This document shows positions 13,077 through 38,673 of a stretch of 64,000 nucleotides of DNA, in pieces (position 1 is the first letter of the stretch; the number at the start of each line of letters is the position of its first letter). This stretch comes from Rhabditoides inermis. Lineage: Eukaryota; Nematoda; Chromadorea; Rhabditida; Rhabditidae. The stretch is from assembly GCA_963966185.1 (NCBI GenBank), contig CAWZYM010000399.1, positions 671,001 to 735,000 on the forward strand. The letters run 5' to 3'. A program made the translations under genes and the position numbers. Under the pieces are notes generated by a model, which worked only from the letters and a program-made list of their open reading frames with translations, was not told the origin of the DNA and did no database searches.

Positions 13077-13619
13077 CATTCAATAGGTGAGAAGAAAGTG
13101 GTGAAAAAGAGCGTGACGAATCAAAAGAATTGGAGAAAGAACGATTTTTTCTTCTATTTGCGCAGAAAACCATTTCCTATGATTCACAGGGACCGTTTTT
13201 ATAGTTGATAGGACAATGATTTTAATGATTCAACATTTTGCAGACGCCTTTTTCTGATCTACCGGTACATCTCGTCATCCTTCTTTTGCATATCATGTCA
13301 GAATATTGTTTGTACACACCCCGCTCCAACGATAAACGATGTTTACAAGTTGAGTGATTTGCGGGCGGGCCCGATTTGGAATGACAAAACACAAAACCAT
13401 CAGCACCACACCCGTGTTCGCAGTAAAACCACATTCCTGCTGCTAATTCACACAAAAAAGTCTGTATTCGCGAGAATCGAATCACAAGTGACAACGATGG
13501 GAGAGAGAGAGGCATGCAAGGCTACACGAGATGGTGCGGAAGACGGTGACGTCACAATACTCGTCAGATGCCGGTGGACGTCAAAGTTGGGGATGTGTGA
13601 TATGTACACGAAGCAGGCT
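13077..13619. other. Convergent intergenic region, nothing clear
   Basis: This lies between the stop codons of the Cys-rich gene and the first LITAF-like gene, which point at each other. It should contain both 3' UTRs. No canonical AATAAA is well placed for either gene. The plus frame 13350-13766 is antisense to the LITAF exon and is not considered real. Confidence 0.4.
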
Positions 13620-15789
13620 TCAGAGGCGCTTGAAGCGACCGATATAGTACTTGCAGTTGGGACAGCGGTGTTCCACGTCCTGGCACGAATCGACGAAGAG
13701 CGGAAGGCAGCTGCACACCCAGCAGCTGAAATGGAGGAGGGGTTGGAGTGCAAATCATGTAAATAAGAATGATAAAAGAGAGGAAGATAATACAGAGCTA
13801 CAAACGGGGAGGGTGGTAGAAAGGTGATTGAAATAAATGTTACAACTTCGTAAGTACAGCGGTATTACACGTCAGTGGCGCCAATAACACAGTGATGTGG
13901 CTCGAGATAGAGACGTCGCTGGTTCAAGTTCAATGCAGCATGCTGACCGAACAAAGTTCCGCTAGCCAGAAGACACATCGTAGTGGATTCTCATTCCTAG
14001 AGCCATAACATCTAGTCTTCTACTGCAGCCGCATGTGTGACGCATTCTTGTGGTGTTAAATTTCATAATAATAGGACGAGTGCAAGAGTGGAAGATTGAT
14101 GATAGTGTGAATGAGGGAGAGGTGACTCACAATGCGAACAGCACTCCCACGGCGATCCACGTGCACAGACCGGCCGACACGCGCGTCTCCGTCACAATCT
14201 GCAAACCGGTATCCGTCACTATCAGTACTGATCAGTGAAAACTACTGATCACTGCTGATTAGTGACATTATACGATAATAGATTAGTTAGAAGTCAACAT
14301 CAAACATCATGATTTTTATTCATAAATAGTTGATAGGTTTAGAGTGGCCCGGGTGGACAAGGTTAGGTAAAGAGGTAATCGGCTAATCAGTAGACGGATG
14401 ATTATTTGATGTTAAGAAATCAAATGTCCCAAATTCGAAATCATTTGCTGAACTTATTCACAGATTTCGCGGAAAAAGTCTTATTCATTTTTTAACTCAC
14501 AAAATCATAACGAATTTACACGTGTTTGTGAAGACACTTCAGCACTTCACATAAATGAACGTTAAACTTACCATAATTGATCAAGACAAAATCGAATACC
14601 TAATTAATCATGCCAACCACATTTCAACGCGTTTTCGTACACATCAAACAGCGTCTCCGAGATAGAGATTCAAACAAATCACAATGAAAATAAACAAGGC
14701 AATCAAAAAAGTCTCACATCGTGCCGGCAGTTGGGGCAGCGGCAGTGCGTGGGCTGATCGTGCAGCACCAGCGTCTCCACGATAACCTGGAGGTAAGCAA
14801 TAAGTCAACAAGTAAACAAACAAAGATGTAAACAAACAAATAAGTAAACAAACAAGTAAACAATACTCACGGCGGTGGGTTGAGTGGTGATCGGGGGCGG
14901 GTGTCCGGGGTGGGGTGTGTAGGGCGGCGGGGGCTGGTGCGTCGCCGGAAGGTTCGACGCCGACAGCGGCTCCGGCGGCGGCTAAATCCAGACAAATAAA
15001 TCGAGACGGTTTAATTACCCAAGTTTGAGGTAATGCTTTCCCTGATCATGCCATAAAGGCGAAACGTCGAAATAAACTGTTTCTATCGTCTCATCATAAA
15101 TCAAGACATGCATGTTTTGCAGTTTGTCTTTCTGGGTCTCTCTCTATCTCTCCCTGACCTTGAAACCCATTGTAAATGCATATTCAATCGCAAAGGAGAA
15201 TGTAGTAACACTAGTAACCCTGAACTACATGTAAATCCGAATGTGCCACAGCGTAATTCACTGGTATTAATTTAATCGGAACATGTCACGGCGGCGTCGG
15301 TTGGCGATTGATTGGACGATGACAGTTTTCGTTGATTCGCACACTCGCCACGTGACACCAGCGATTCGCTCGCATCGATTTACGATGGTAACAAGAGCTG
15401 ATGTGCATACCGGTACCCTCTCTCACTCATTTATTGATCGTGACCTCACAGTGAGATGAGGCGAGCAGTGAGAAGCGAGTGATAGGACAAAACAACAGCG
15501 CCGATAACGAAAAGTAGCAGCATACAGAGCACAGTTGTACGTTTACAAAACGAAAAGTAATAGTTGCACTCACGGGAGGACCCTTCTGGGGCACGGGCGG
15601 GGCTTGCTGTGTCGGATCTTCGGCGCGATCCTGCGAGCTCGAACCCGTCTGCTCATCGCTCAGCGCCGGATACGCCGACGAACCCACCACATCTGAACAA
15701 ACACATATAAACAAACAAGTAAACAAGTAAACAAACAACAATAAACACTCACTCTCGTATTTGGGAGGATCGGGAGGCGGTTGGCTCAT
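13620..15789 (-). CDS. LITAF-like (LPS-induced TNF factor domain) protein A
   Basis: Six exons (15753-15789, 15574-15692, 14871-14981, 14718-14786, 14131-14198, 13620-13725) join in frame to 169 residues. The N-terminal half is Pro-rich and starts with a PPKY motif, the WW-binding PPxY type typical of LITAF proteins that recruit Nedd4-family ligases. The C-terminal LITAF domain has a first CPNC, a hydrophobic stretch (GLCTWIAVGVLFALF) and a closing HRCPNC..Y.GRFKRL. The two Cys knuckles bind one zinc ion, and the hydrophobic part inserts into the cytosolic face of late endosomal or lysosomal membranes. It lies in tandem with a second LITAF gene of similar exon layout, so local duplication is likely, although the Pro-rich halves have diverged. 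Confidence 0.92.
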
Positions 15790-16374
15790 AGCGTGAGCGA
15801 GCGGTGAGCAATAGGGGAAGAGTCCGCCGCTCTCTCTCTCTCTCTGGGGGCTATCTGATGGGGGTGGGAGTGCAGAGAGCGAGAGTGGTGGCGAGAGAGT
15901 GCGTCGCGCTGGGAGAGTCGCGACAAGACAGCGCGGGAAACTTAGAACACCCGGGTGTATGATTGTGAAACGTAGTCGACCTCGGCAGAATCGAAAAGAC
16001 ACACGTCACGTGAGTTGTTTATGCCAATATACATGGGTTGAAGTGGGTGGGAGACAGAGCGAGAGACACAAAGTGTAATTGGGTGATTGAGAGAATGCAC
16101 AGAAAACGACAATCGTACCAGATGCGGAAATTGATTACCCATCGAAATGACAACAGGGAAAAGTTTAAAGTGGGTTACAAAGTGTATCCGAAGAAAGCGA
16201 GATATTTTGATGGTGTACATATTATACGAATAATAAGCAATTGGGCACTAGTGTAATGTACACGGTAGATACAGTAATAAGCGAATCAGTATGTACGATG
16301 CAGAACCCAACAAAAAATAGAGAGACGTGGGTATTCCAGTGTCGATCCGCGTTCCTTCTCCTATTCGGCTCGGC
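15790..16374. other. Spacer between the two LITAF-like genes
   Basis: This holds the promoter side of LITAF A and the 3' UTR of LITAF B. A short (CT)n run lies at about 15831-15846. No other gene is seen. Confidence 0.4.
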
Positions 16375-17958
16375 TTACATGCGCTTGTAGAGTCCAAGGT
16401 ATCGCTTGCATTTCGGGCAGTGGTGTTCGATATCCTACAACGAATGCATGAGTACGAAACGGTTATTGCGAAATCCTATAATAACACTAATGCAACACGT
16501 AATGACTCACCTGGCACGAGTTGGCGCAGAACGGGAGGCAGGCGCAAATACAGCATCTGAAATATGCGAAATTTTTCAAAAAATCTTCTCAAAGCTTTGC
16601 ATCACGCGACGATGCACTTTTTGCAACAACAGAGTACTTTAGGCTTATCGCAAATGAATGAAGCAGTGACAGTGATAACAGGTGGAAAAAATGCCACCCA
16701 GTCGAGAAACAAGTACACTAATAACAGGTGAGGTGACTCACCCGAGGAAAATGAGGAGACCGAAGATGATCCAGGTCAAGAGACCCGTCTTCGGGGTGAT
16801 TCTCGTTGTGATCTGAAAACGAGATCAAATATCGAGTGATCTGGAGAGAAGATCTGGAGAGACGCTCCAGATGAAATAGCAAATGCTCCAGTATGTAAAT
16901 GAAAAGATGTTACAACATGAATAACATAAGTGGTAGAAATTAGCGTACCTGCTCGGTGCAGAAGGGGCACTGTATGCGGGCGGGCGACGCCGAGAAGACG
17001 AGCGTGCCCACGTAGACCGTCTGCACCTGCGGCTGAGGAGCCGCGCCATCTCAAACACACTTATTTAAAACGGTGGCTCCCCATTTGACTTAGTTATGTT
17101 GTATCATTCCCCCCCCCGTTTTTCATGTGTTATCATGCAACCGTATAAATTATTACATCTCATACAAGAAAAGTGGTAACAGGCTTGCTCCAACAACTGT
17201 GAAACGACTCACCGCCGACGTTGGGATTGTAGGGCATGTGCGGGTGGGGGTTGGGCGGGAAGCCTCCCTGCGGCGTCGGAGCATAGCCCGGATGGTTGGC
17301 GGGAGGGTACTCAACACGCACAGGTAACAACATGAATCTCATAGCAATATGCAAATGTCAATATATCTGGATATATCTATATATTTATATAGCGATTCTG
17401 GATAAATGATTGATTGATTGTCAATACATCAAATATTTATGCTCACCGGCACTTCGGCCGTCACGGGCGGGATGTCGGGGTAGGCGCTCACCCCCTGGAA
17501 CTCGGGGTTCGCACTCGGCTGCTGGTTCTGGTACGGCACTTTCGAGCAGTTCTGTGCCTCTGCAATTAAAAAAAGTTTCATGTGTAATTGAAATTTCGCA
17601 ACTTATTCGTGCACATGTGCGTCCGATCTTTGTACTAGCCGTGCCTCTAGGATTACAACGACGACGTCAGTCGCCGCGGTTTCTTTGTGCGAGAGTGCAT
17701 TGTTTTTTCCCCCGCCCCATCCATAACCGCAAACTATTCCATTACACGCTCAGTGTGCACATCAGTTTCTTGCACGCCAGTGTAATCGTGTACAGCGTAA
17801 ATTGACTTTCGGCACTCGAGTGACAAAAAGAAAACTACATTTACTGAAGAAAAGAGGGTGAGTGTGGTGAGGTGAGTCACGCGTGGGAAATGGGGCGCAA
17901 CGAATAGATCAAAACGATGCGTACCTTCGTAGGGCGGTGGAGCTGGTGGGGAAGACAT
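16375..17958 (-). CDS. LITAF-like protein B
   Basis: Seven exons (17925-17958, 17447-17559, 17213-17309, 16949-17049, 16742-16812, 16511-16556, 16375-16434) join in frame to 173 residues. The start MSSPPAPPPYE contains a PPPY motif. A Pro/Gly/His-rich spacer follows (PQGGFPPNPHPHMPYNPN), then the LITAF domain: CPFC, a hydrophobic stretch (TGLLTWIIFGLLIFLGC), FC.NSC and a closing HHCPKCKRYLGLYKRM. The expected role is a zinc-stabilised monotopic protein on endolysosomal membranes. One more intron than gene A splits the C-terminal knuckle. The acceptor at 17309/17310 (GTTGAG) is weak, so the start of that exon is the least certain boundary. Confidence 0.9.
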
Positions 17959-18292
17959 GTCACAATAAATGTGTAGAGATTACTCGAGTAGAAGAGTGAC
18001 AGACAGTTCACGCCAGAAAGCTGGCAGCAGAGTAGCTCGCTTTCCCGCTTTGCACGCCTATTGATTCGCGCACAGCAGTGGGCGGGGTCACAGACACTCT
18101 CTCTCTCTTCCCTTCCCGCCACTCTCTCTCTCTCTCTCTCTCTTCTCTCCGTCTCACCGCCGGTGCGCACACCGAAGGAACTGTTGAGGCAGCGAGTTGC
18201 GCGCCGCCGCTCCGACTCTCCAGCCCTGACGACGTCGAGAAGCCACCGGCACGTCATCTATGTTCCCGTAGAAGACGCTACGTCCTCCCACC
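17959..18292. other. Short divergent promoter region of LITAF B and MRP
   Basis: Only about 330 nt separate the two divergent ATGs, so regulatory sequence is probably shared. It contains a broken (CT)n run around 18097-18142. No specific factor site is claimed. Confidence 0.45.
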
Positions 18293-32725
<14,433 letters not shown>

Positions 32726-33528
32726 ACGACCCCTGTAGACGTACCACCCTAGACACCCTCCCCCCTCTCCTCGTTCCCTATCCTACTAACCCACACCAAG
32801 ATTCGCTCAGCGTTGAATATCAATCGTAGTTTTGCTCTCCCTCGCTCGCGTGTTTTAGCGTCTGTGTCACACACATTCTTTTTACTCAACGCACGTCATA
32901 ATATATTGCGATATAGGAACCACATTGAATATATTGAATCCATTTTCGGGGGAGATTTCACCTCTCCGCCCACTCGCCAGTTGTCGTCGTTGTTATGTTT
33001 ACATCATGTTTTATTGTTTTATATGTTTCTATCTCTCTCCCCCACTCGAAAAGAAAGACGTGATACGATTCGCGCAGGTTTATATATTATTTCATATATG
33101 TCGTATATATGTTGTGGACTCTCGTAAATGATAAACGATTCGATTGTCGTTCTTGGCCCTACCGAATCAGGGAGAGAGTGAGAGAGACCCGCCACTTGCC
33201 GCCTCACTAATCTCCCACACTCACTGTTTGCTCACCTCTGCAATTCGGAAACTGACTGCACACTCCGCACACGGACGTTGATAGACCGATTTGTCGGCGA
33301 GTGTGATAGGTGGACTATAATGCATTGTCTCTCCCCTCTCACAGAGATGTAATGTGGTCGCGTTGCGCGAGGTAGTAAGGCAAGTCCCGCCCACTTGAAG
33401 CTGTCCTGATTGCGCGCGCTTTCCGCGAGTTTGCATCACATTTCCTCCATGTTTTCGTGTTCTCTTTCGTCGACTATAGTTGTTATACATTATGATCATA
33501 TCCTGAATATGCTAATTAGCTAATTAGC
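32726..33528. other. MRP 3' flank and aquaporin 5' flank
   Basis: This is about 800 nt without a supported exon. It is AT-rich from 32880 to 33140. The last part, up to the ATG at 33529, contains CTAATTAG repeats immediately before the start. No clear AATAAA follows the MRP stop. Confidence 0.4.
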
Positions 33529-36500
33529 ATGGCGACGTTCTACGACGAGCAGCAGGAGTTCCTGCAGCAGCAGCACAGCGGATTCTATGGCACCTATCCG
33601 GGAAGGGTCGAGCAACCGGTGAGCGGATCTTCTTTTTTCAAAGACACTTTTTCAGAGACGCCTTTGCAAAGATTTTCCCATAGATGGCTCATTTGTTTTG
33701 GGAGGCGCCCTCGATGTTGTGTGATCGAGAATGCGAGTTCGATTCCAGGGAATGTGAGTGTCATGTTATCTATGCGGAGCTTTCAGATGATCCCTCAGCA
33801 GCAGCATGGTCGGGGCATTCTGCGCAATCCGAAGGAGGATCTGTACGCGCGGCCGACAGCCCGCCTGCCCCACGCGCACTCCTTCGCCTCAGAGTCGGTG
33901 CGTTTCTTGTACTACAGTAACTGTAGTTTTTACAGTTATTATCTGCTTCAATATTTTTTTAGTTTAATTGTTTTCTCGTCTGTGACTATGACCACCGACC
34001 GTACTAATATGCTACATGATAGTGTTCAATTCTGCCAAGGTTCTTGTTGTGTTGTTTGTCTCTGCATGTATGATGTCCTCTCTCTCTATTTTCTTTTCCG
34101 AGTTCTTTCGAGTGAGTGGAATAATGTATCACCGGCTGCCGCTTTTTCAATCACCGCTAGTTCGTCTTTTTCAAGCCCGAGGTCGTTCGATATCCGTGAA
34201 ATGGAAATGAAAGAGATGTCCAGTGAGTGAGGTGTGTTACACAACTCTCGGAGCCGCAGTGTCTTACCCTTCCTCCCTCTCTCTCCCACCCGGCTGGCAG
34301 GAGAGAGAGAGAGAGAGAGAGAGAGAAAGGCGCTTCCTCCGTAACAGTGATTAGTGCGCGTCTAGTGCGTAGATTAGGCGGAGGGACAAGCCGAACAGCT
34401 GTTTTTTTCCCGCGCCTCTCCGCGCACATTTTGACATTGAAAAGAGAACGCCTCGCTCTGTCAGCCACCGCGTTGCAACTTGCACTTAACTCCCGTGTTA
34501 CACAACACAAAACGCCACAAACGAAGAAAAACGCGGAAATTCGAAGAAGAAATGGGAGGGAACGCGCAAAAAAGTATGGCGTTACCTGATCCTGATTGCC
34601 ATAATATCAGTACAATTTCGAGTAGCGGATCCTCCCACCAACTGTGCGGACGAAAACTGGAAAATAATGTTATAGGAATAATGAGTATTCGTTGGACCAT
34701 ACCCATACCATATTAGAAATCGGCGGTATGAATCAATGGACTTGGTGGAACAGTACGATTCTCGATTCGAACAGGCGTAAGGCACGTACTCACGTACAAC
34801 CAGCATTTTCAGCAGGCGGATCCGCCAAGGATCTGATCGAACATACTAAACTAAGAACAACCATCGTGAAAAAACACAAATGTTCACTTTCACTGGTTTC
34901 AATGAAAATTCGGATTGGGTGGTTGCAGGTAATTCAGATAGATGTACGACTATCATACTAAGCACCGCGTAGTGTAGTGGTTAGCGATGACCGCTATACT
35001 CGGTGGGTCGGGGGTTCGATCCCCCTCCCGGGCGCTTGACCGTACCAAGGTGATAAATTGGTAGCAGTCTGCTGCGAAGGTAACCCGCAGGGTAGGCCAC
35101 CCACGGGCGCATTGCGAGAATAGGCCAGATACCGTCGTTGGAAAATCGTTGGGCTATGGTGTAGTGCCATGGTCCTCCTTCGACCCCCTCCGCAGAGTGA
35201 ATCTCTTGAATCGGGGGTATACCTTTACCTTTACGACTATCATTTCCAGCAGGCGGATCCCCCCACCGGGTGCGGTGTGTTCCTCGAAGGAGTGGCGCGG
35301 CCGTGCGTCGCCGAACTACTCGCAGTATTCGTCTCGTTCTTCATCTACAACCACGTCGACGCCGAGCTCACCGAGAGACACGTCACCTCGCTGCACAAGG
35401 TGGGGAGAGAGAGAGAGAGAGGAAGAGGGGAAGAGATATAGATAGAGAGAGAGAGAGAGAGATATTTCCAGATCTGTATTCTGTCCCTCCTTGACGCAAT
35501 CATCGCACTCCTTTTTGTCTCGTCATTCAAGACGTGAGTTAAAAAGTTTATTATGAACAAAAAAGACCAAATATGTCGCCTCGCACCTTGCAGTATTCAT
35601 ATAACCGCACAGTGGCTTAATGGCTCTGTATTGACAATACTAACTTTAAAAAAAATATTTTTAATTTAAAATTTTGAATGGTTTTTTTAAAATCATTGTC
35701 AACATCGAGAAGACAGTCAGTATAGTTCTATAGTTATTCCAATATGATATACCTGCTTCGGTACTCCTAGTGCTTGCTTGCAGCGTGCACCTCTCGCCAG
35801 CCATCACCCTGTGCGAGCTGTTCTCCCTCTCCTCGTCGTGGTTCCTCTGCCTCCTCCTCTTCCTCATGCAGACTCTAGCCGCCGTCGCCGGCACATGGGT
35901 CAGTTCATTCTCAGTTGTATACAATAATATTTTCCCATTATCATATCTGTATGTTTCGATTCTCATCATACAAAAACGCAAATGTTCCGGAGTTCTTCTG
36001 TAAATTATATTTTTTACGCTTTTGTATTTTTTATAAGTTAAGGTGAAACAAGAATAGATAGAGTGGTGAACTATAAGAGGAACTCTCCAAATAGTAGGAT
36101 AGTCTCATTTCGTCTACTGTATCCCTGCAAATGGGAGGGAACAAATATACATCGTCTCCATCTCAGGCAGCGTCGACGACGTCGCGCGTCATCGAACCGT
36201 CGTCCATGCATCCGCTCGTCAACTATGGATGGAGCTACGCCGCCTACAGAATGGTAAGGTGTTTTTATATTTGTTTTATTCATTACTAATTAGACCAGTT
36301 ACGATTGTTTTTCTTCCCCTTTCTTCTTTCTCCTTCTTCTGCAAATTTTTATATTATATTGTTCGTGTTGGTTTTACTTACTGCAATCTGCTATCTGCAA
36401 CTGCAACTACAACATTTCTCCTTTTATTTTGTTGCCAGTCCCTCGCGAGCCGTTTTATTATGTTCTCGGCCGAACCTTTCTCCTTCTCCCCTCATAATTA

Positions 36501-38139
36501 GAGACCTTTTTGATAGTCGCTTGCTCAAATTACCCTCCGCTTCTTTTCAGTTCCTCATTAGTTGTTGCACTCCGTTCCGCCGGCATTACTATCCAGTTTT
36601 ATTATGTTTCACATTCACAAAGAAAATAACACCATAGCTGCGATCTGACACATACTACTACGGTGCCGTTATGCTTTCACGGAAATAAGGAAATGAGGCA
36701 GCTATAAATACACGTTGCAGGTGCTTTCTCAACTCTTCGGAGCGGCGGTCGTCGTCATCGCTCATTTGATCATCTACGCGCCCAGGAGAGTGAGTGACAA
36801 CATCCACAGTACCCAACATCATAAAAAAGCTAGTACATAATCTAATTTGAACGAAGATCTCATTTCACTCATTTGACCAAACTAGATCGGTGGCGTGCGG
36901 GGAATGGTAACAATTAATAACCGCTAGTACATAATCAGAAGTACAAAGATATGAACTTGCTCGAAACAGTCTCTTTGCAGATCGGTGTAGTGCGGGTGAA
37001 CGTGGCCCGTCGCAGCGCGCTACCCATCTTTGCCTCCGTACTCATCAGCTCGTTCATCAAGTGAGTATTGTTCTCATAAAAATTAACATCTATGGTCCAG
37101 ACCGGGACTCATATTCGATATGGTGAAAGAGACCGAAAAACGAATTGTTCGCTTACTTCCTTAGTCTAGTTCTTTCTGTCTAAGTCTAATTCTTCTTCAT
37201 CTCCAGCCTGCTCCTCTCGACTGTCAACTGGAACCCGCTTCAGTCGGTCGCCGCCGCCATCGTAGCACACCAGCAGAAAGACATTGTCAGTTTTACTTTC
37301 TTTTAATGTTTAATTTTTATTAGTTTGAGACTATGCGATGTTTTGGCATATTCGTTGCGTAGACATATCGTCGCGATAAGTACATCGGTGTTCCCTCATT
37401 ATAAGAGTTTATCCTGTCTACCTGTATTTTCGCTAAATGTGTGAGAAAACCCGGGACAGCCGCTACCCGCTCCCCCACCGTCATTCCCCCACGCGAGGTT
37501 TATGCCAGCAGTGAGAGCATCTGACGCCTTTCGAGAGCACCTGCGTGCCTTCTAAGAACAGTGACGTCCCCGAGACGCACTCGCTGCGTTTTGTGCGCGT
37601 TTTATGTGCGCCAATCTTCGAACGACGCGCCGACTTTCCCACCCGGCTGCTTTGTTATTCCGCCACGCTTTGCATGCGCGTGGGAGCTTCTCTCTCTCTC
37701 TCTCTCTCTCCGCGCGCGCGCGCGCAATCTCTGCACCACGTGACTAAACTACAATACACACAGTTTATGCAATCCTTGGTTCAGGTGAGCAGCCTGCAAG
37801 AGGTGTACATCTTCTGGTTGGGACCGGTGATCGGCGCTCTGCTCGCGTGCTTTCTGTTCAGGTGGGTGATAACAAGGTTACCTGTTTCCCTTCTACCCCT
37901 ATCCTCTCTAGCATTTGTCGTTTCTTTACGTTCGAGTACGGACCGTTTAGTCCCTACTACTGACAGGTACACTGCCAATTGCTTCCGCCACTGTAGCTAG
38001 AGCCTTGGCCGCGTTTGCAGTAACCCTTTTCTAATACACGAATCCGTGTGCCTTGGATCACCCACGTTGCAGGCTACTGTACGCGAGCGACGAGCGTCGG
38101 CTCTTTCGCTGCGCCGGATGTCCAGAGGAAGACGTCTGA
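33529..38139 (+). CDS. Divergent aquaporin, AQP11/12-like
   Basis: Eleven exons (33529-33618, 33787-33897, 35250-35399, 35472-35533, 35784-35898, 36167-36253, 36721-36789, 36981-37060, 37207-37285, 37764-37861, 38073-38139) join in frame to 335 residues. A Gln-rich cytosolic N terminus (MATFYDEQQEFLQQQ) precedes about six hydrophobic segments. The closing helix VYIFWLGPVIGALLACFLFR matches the last aquaporin helix (vYWxGPxxG). The second pore box reads NPL (NWNPLQS) and the first appears as HPL (MHPLVNYG), so neither NPA is intact, as happens in the unorthodox AQP11/12 group. Its position in intracellular membranes and transport of water or small solutes are inferred from that group. Exon 37764-37861 has a second possible acceptor at 37784, which would drop seven residues (FMQSLVQ). 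The 1.35-kb second intron carries a SINE ending a few bases before the acceptor. An extra exon between the first two cannot be excluded. Confidence 0.68.
34957..35232 (+). mobile_element. tRNA-derived SINE with 11-bp target-site duplication
   Basis: Its head has a tRNA-like A box (TAGTGTAGTGG) and B box (GGTTCGATCC) in a fold with an anticodon-like loop, but the acceptor stem pairs poorly. A body of about 190 nt follows, ending in a CTTTACC-type short tail. It is flanked by identical ACGACTATCAT copies at 34946-34956 and 35233-35243. It lies in an aquaporin intron, and the right duplication ends only 6 nt before the splice acceptor at 35249. A fragment of the 3' part recurs at 59974-60010. 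Confidence 0.88.
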
Positions 38140-38673
38140 GCGCTCCCTTCTCATTCAACTCTGAACCATTGGGTGTGAATTATGTATATGCATTTATTTT
38201 TCTATCCACGCGCCTCTCTCCCACACACACACACACACGCTCGCGTGACCGGATCCCCGGAACATTCCAGTGTTTCTTTTGTAATTAATTTTGTAAAAAA
38301 TAGAGTGCCAGACAAATAACAAAGATTCTGCCACTGTTCTTATCACGCTGTCATTATTAGCCCCGTTATCACATACGTACCGTAGTACCGTGACTGCTCC
38401 AAACCAAGTATATCAAAATCAACTCATTTATAAATTATGTGCAATAAATATTATGCGATTATGCCATCGTATTTACACGTTATTACAATCATCGGGCTAG
38501 CAATATACACAATGAAACACAAAACAAATAATTTTACCACAGGTGAGCAGGTGTTGTCGTCGTCGTCGTGGCTGACACGTGCGCGAAACTTCGTGGGTGG
38601 TCTGGACGTCGTGGGTGGTCCAGACCACCCACGCAGCGTCTCACTTTCTCTCTTTCTCATACCGGTGTTAGGT
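38140..38673. other. Convergent 3' flank of aquaporin and astacin
   Basis: This has no supported exon. It contains (CA)n at about 38221-38240 and AT-rich DNA, and would hold both 3' UTRs. Confidence 0.4.

Noticed and set aside
13350..13766. 138-residue plus-strand frame
   Set aside because: It is antisense to the last LITAF A exon, whose own strand shows the conserved zinc knuckle and splice sites.
34961..35035. A tRNA gene
   Set aside because: A and B boxes and an anticodon-like loop are present, but the acceptor stem pairs poorly and the sequence continues into a SINE body with flanking duplications, so it is a tRNA-derived SINE head.
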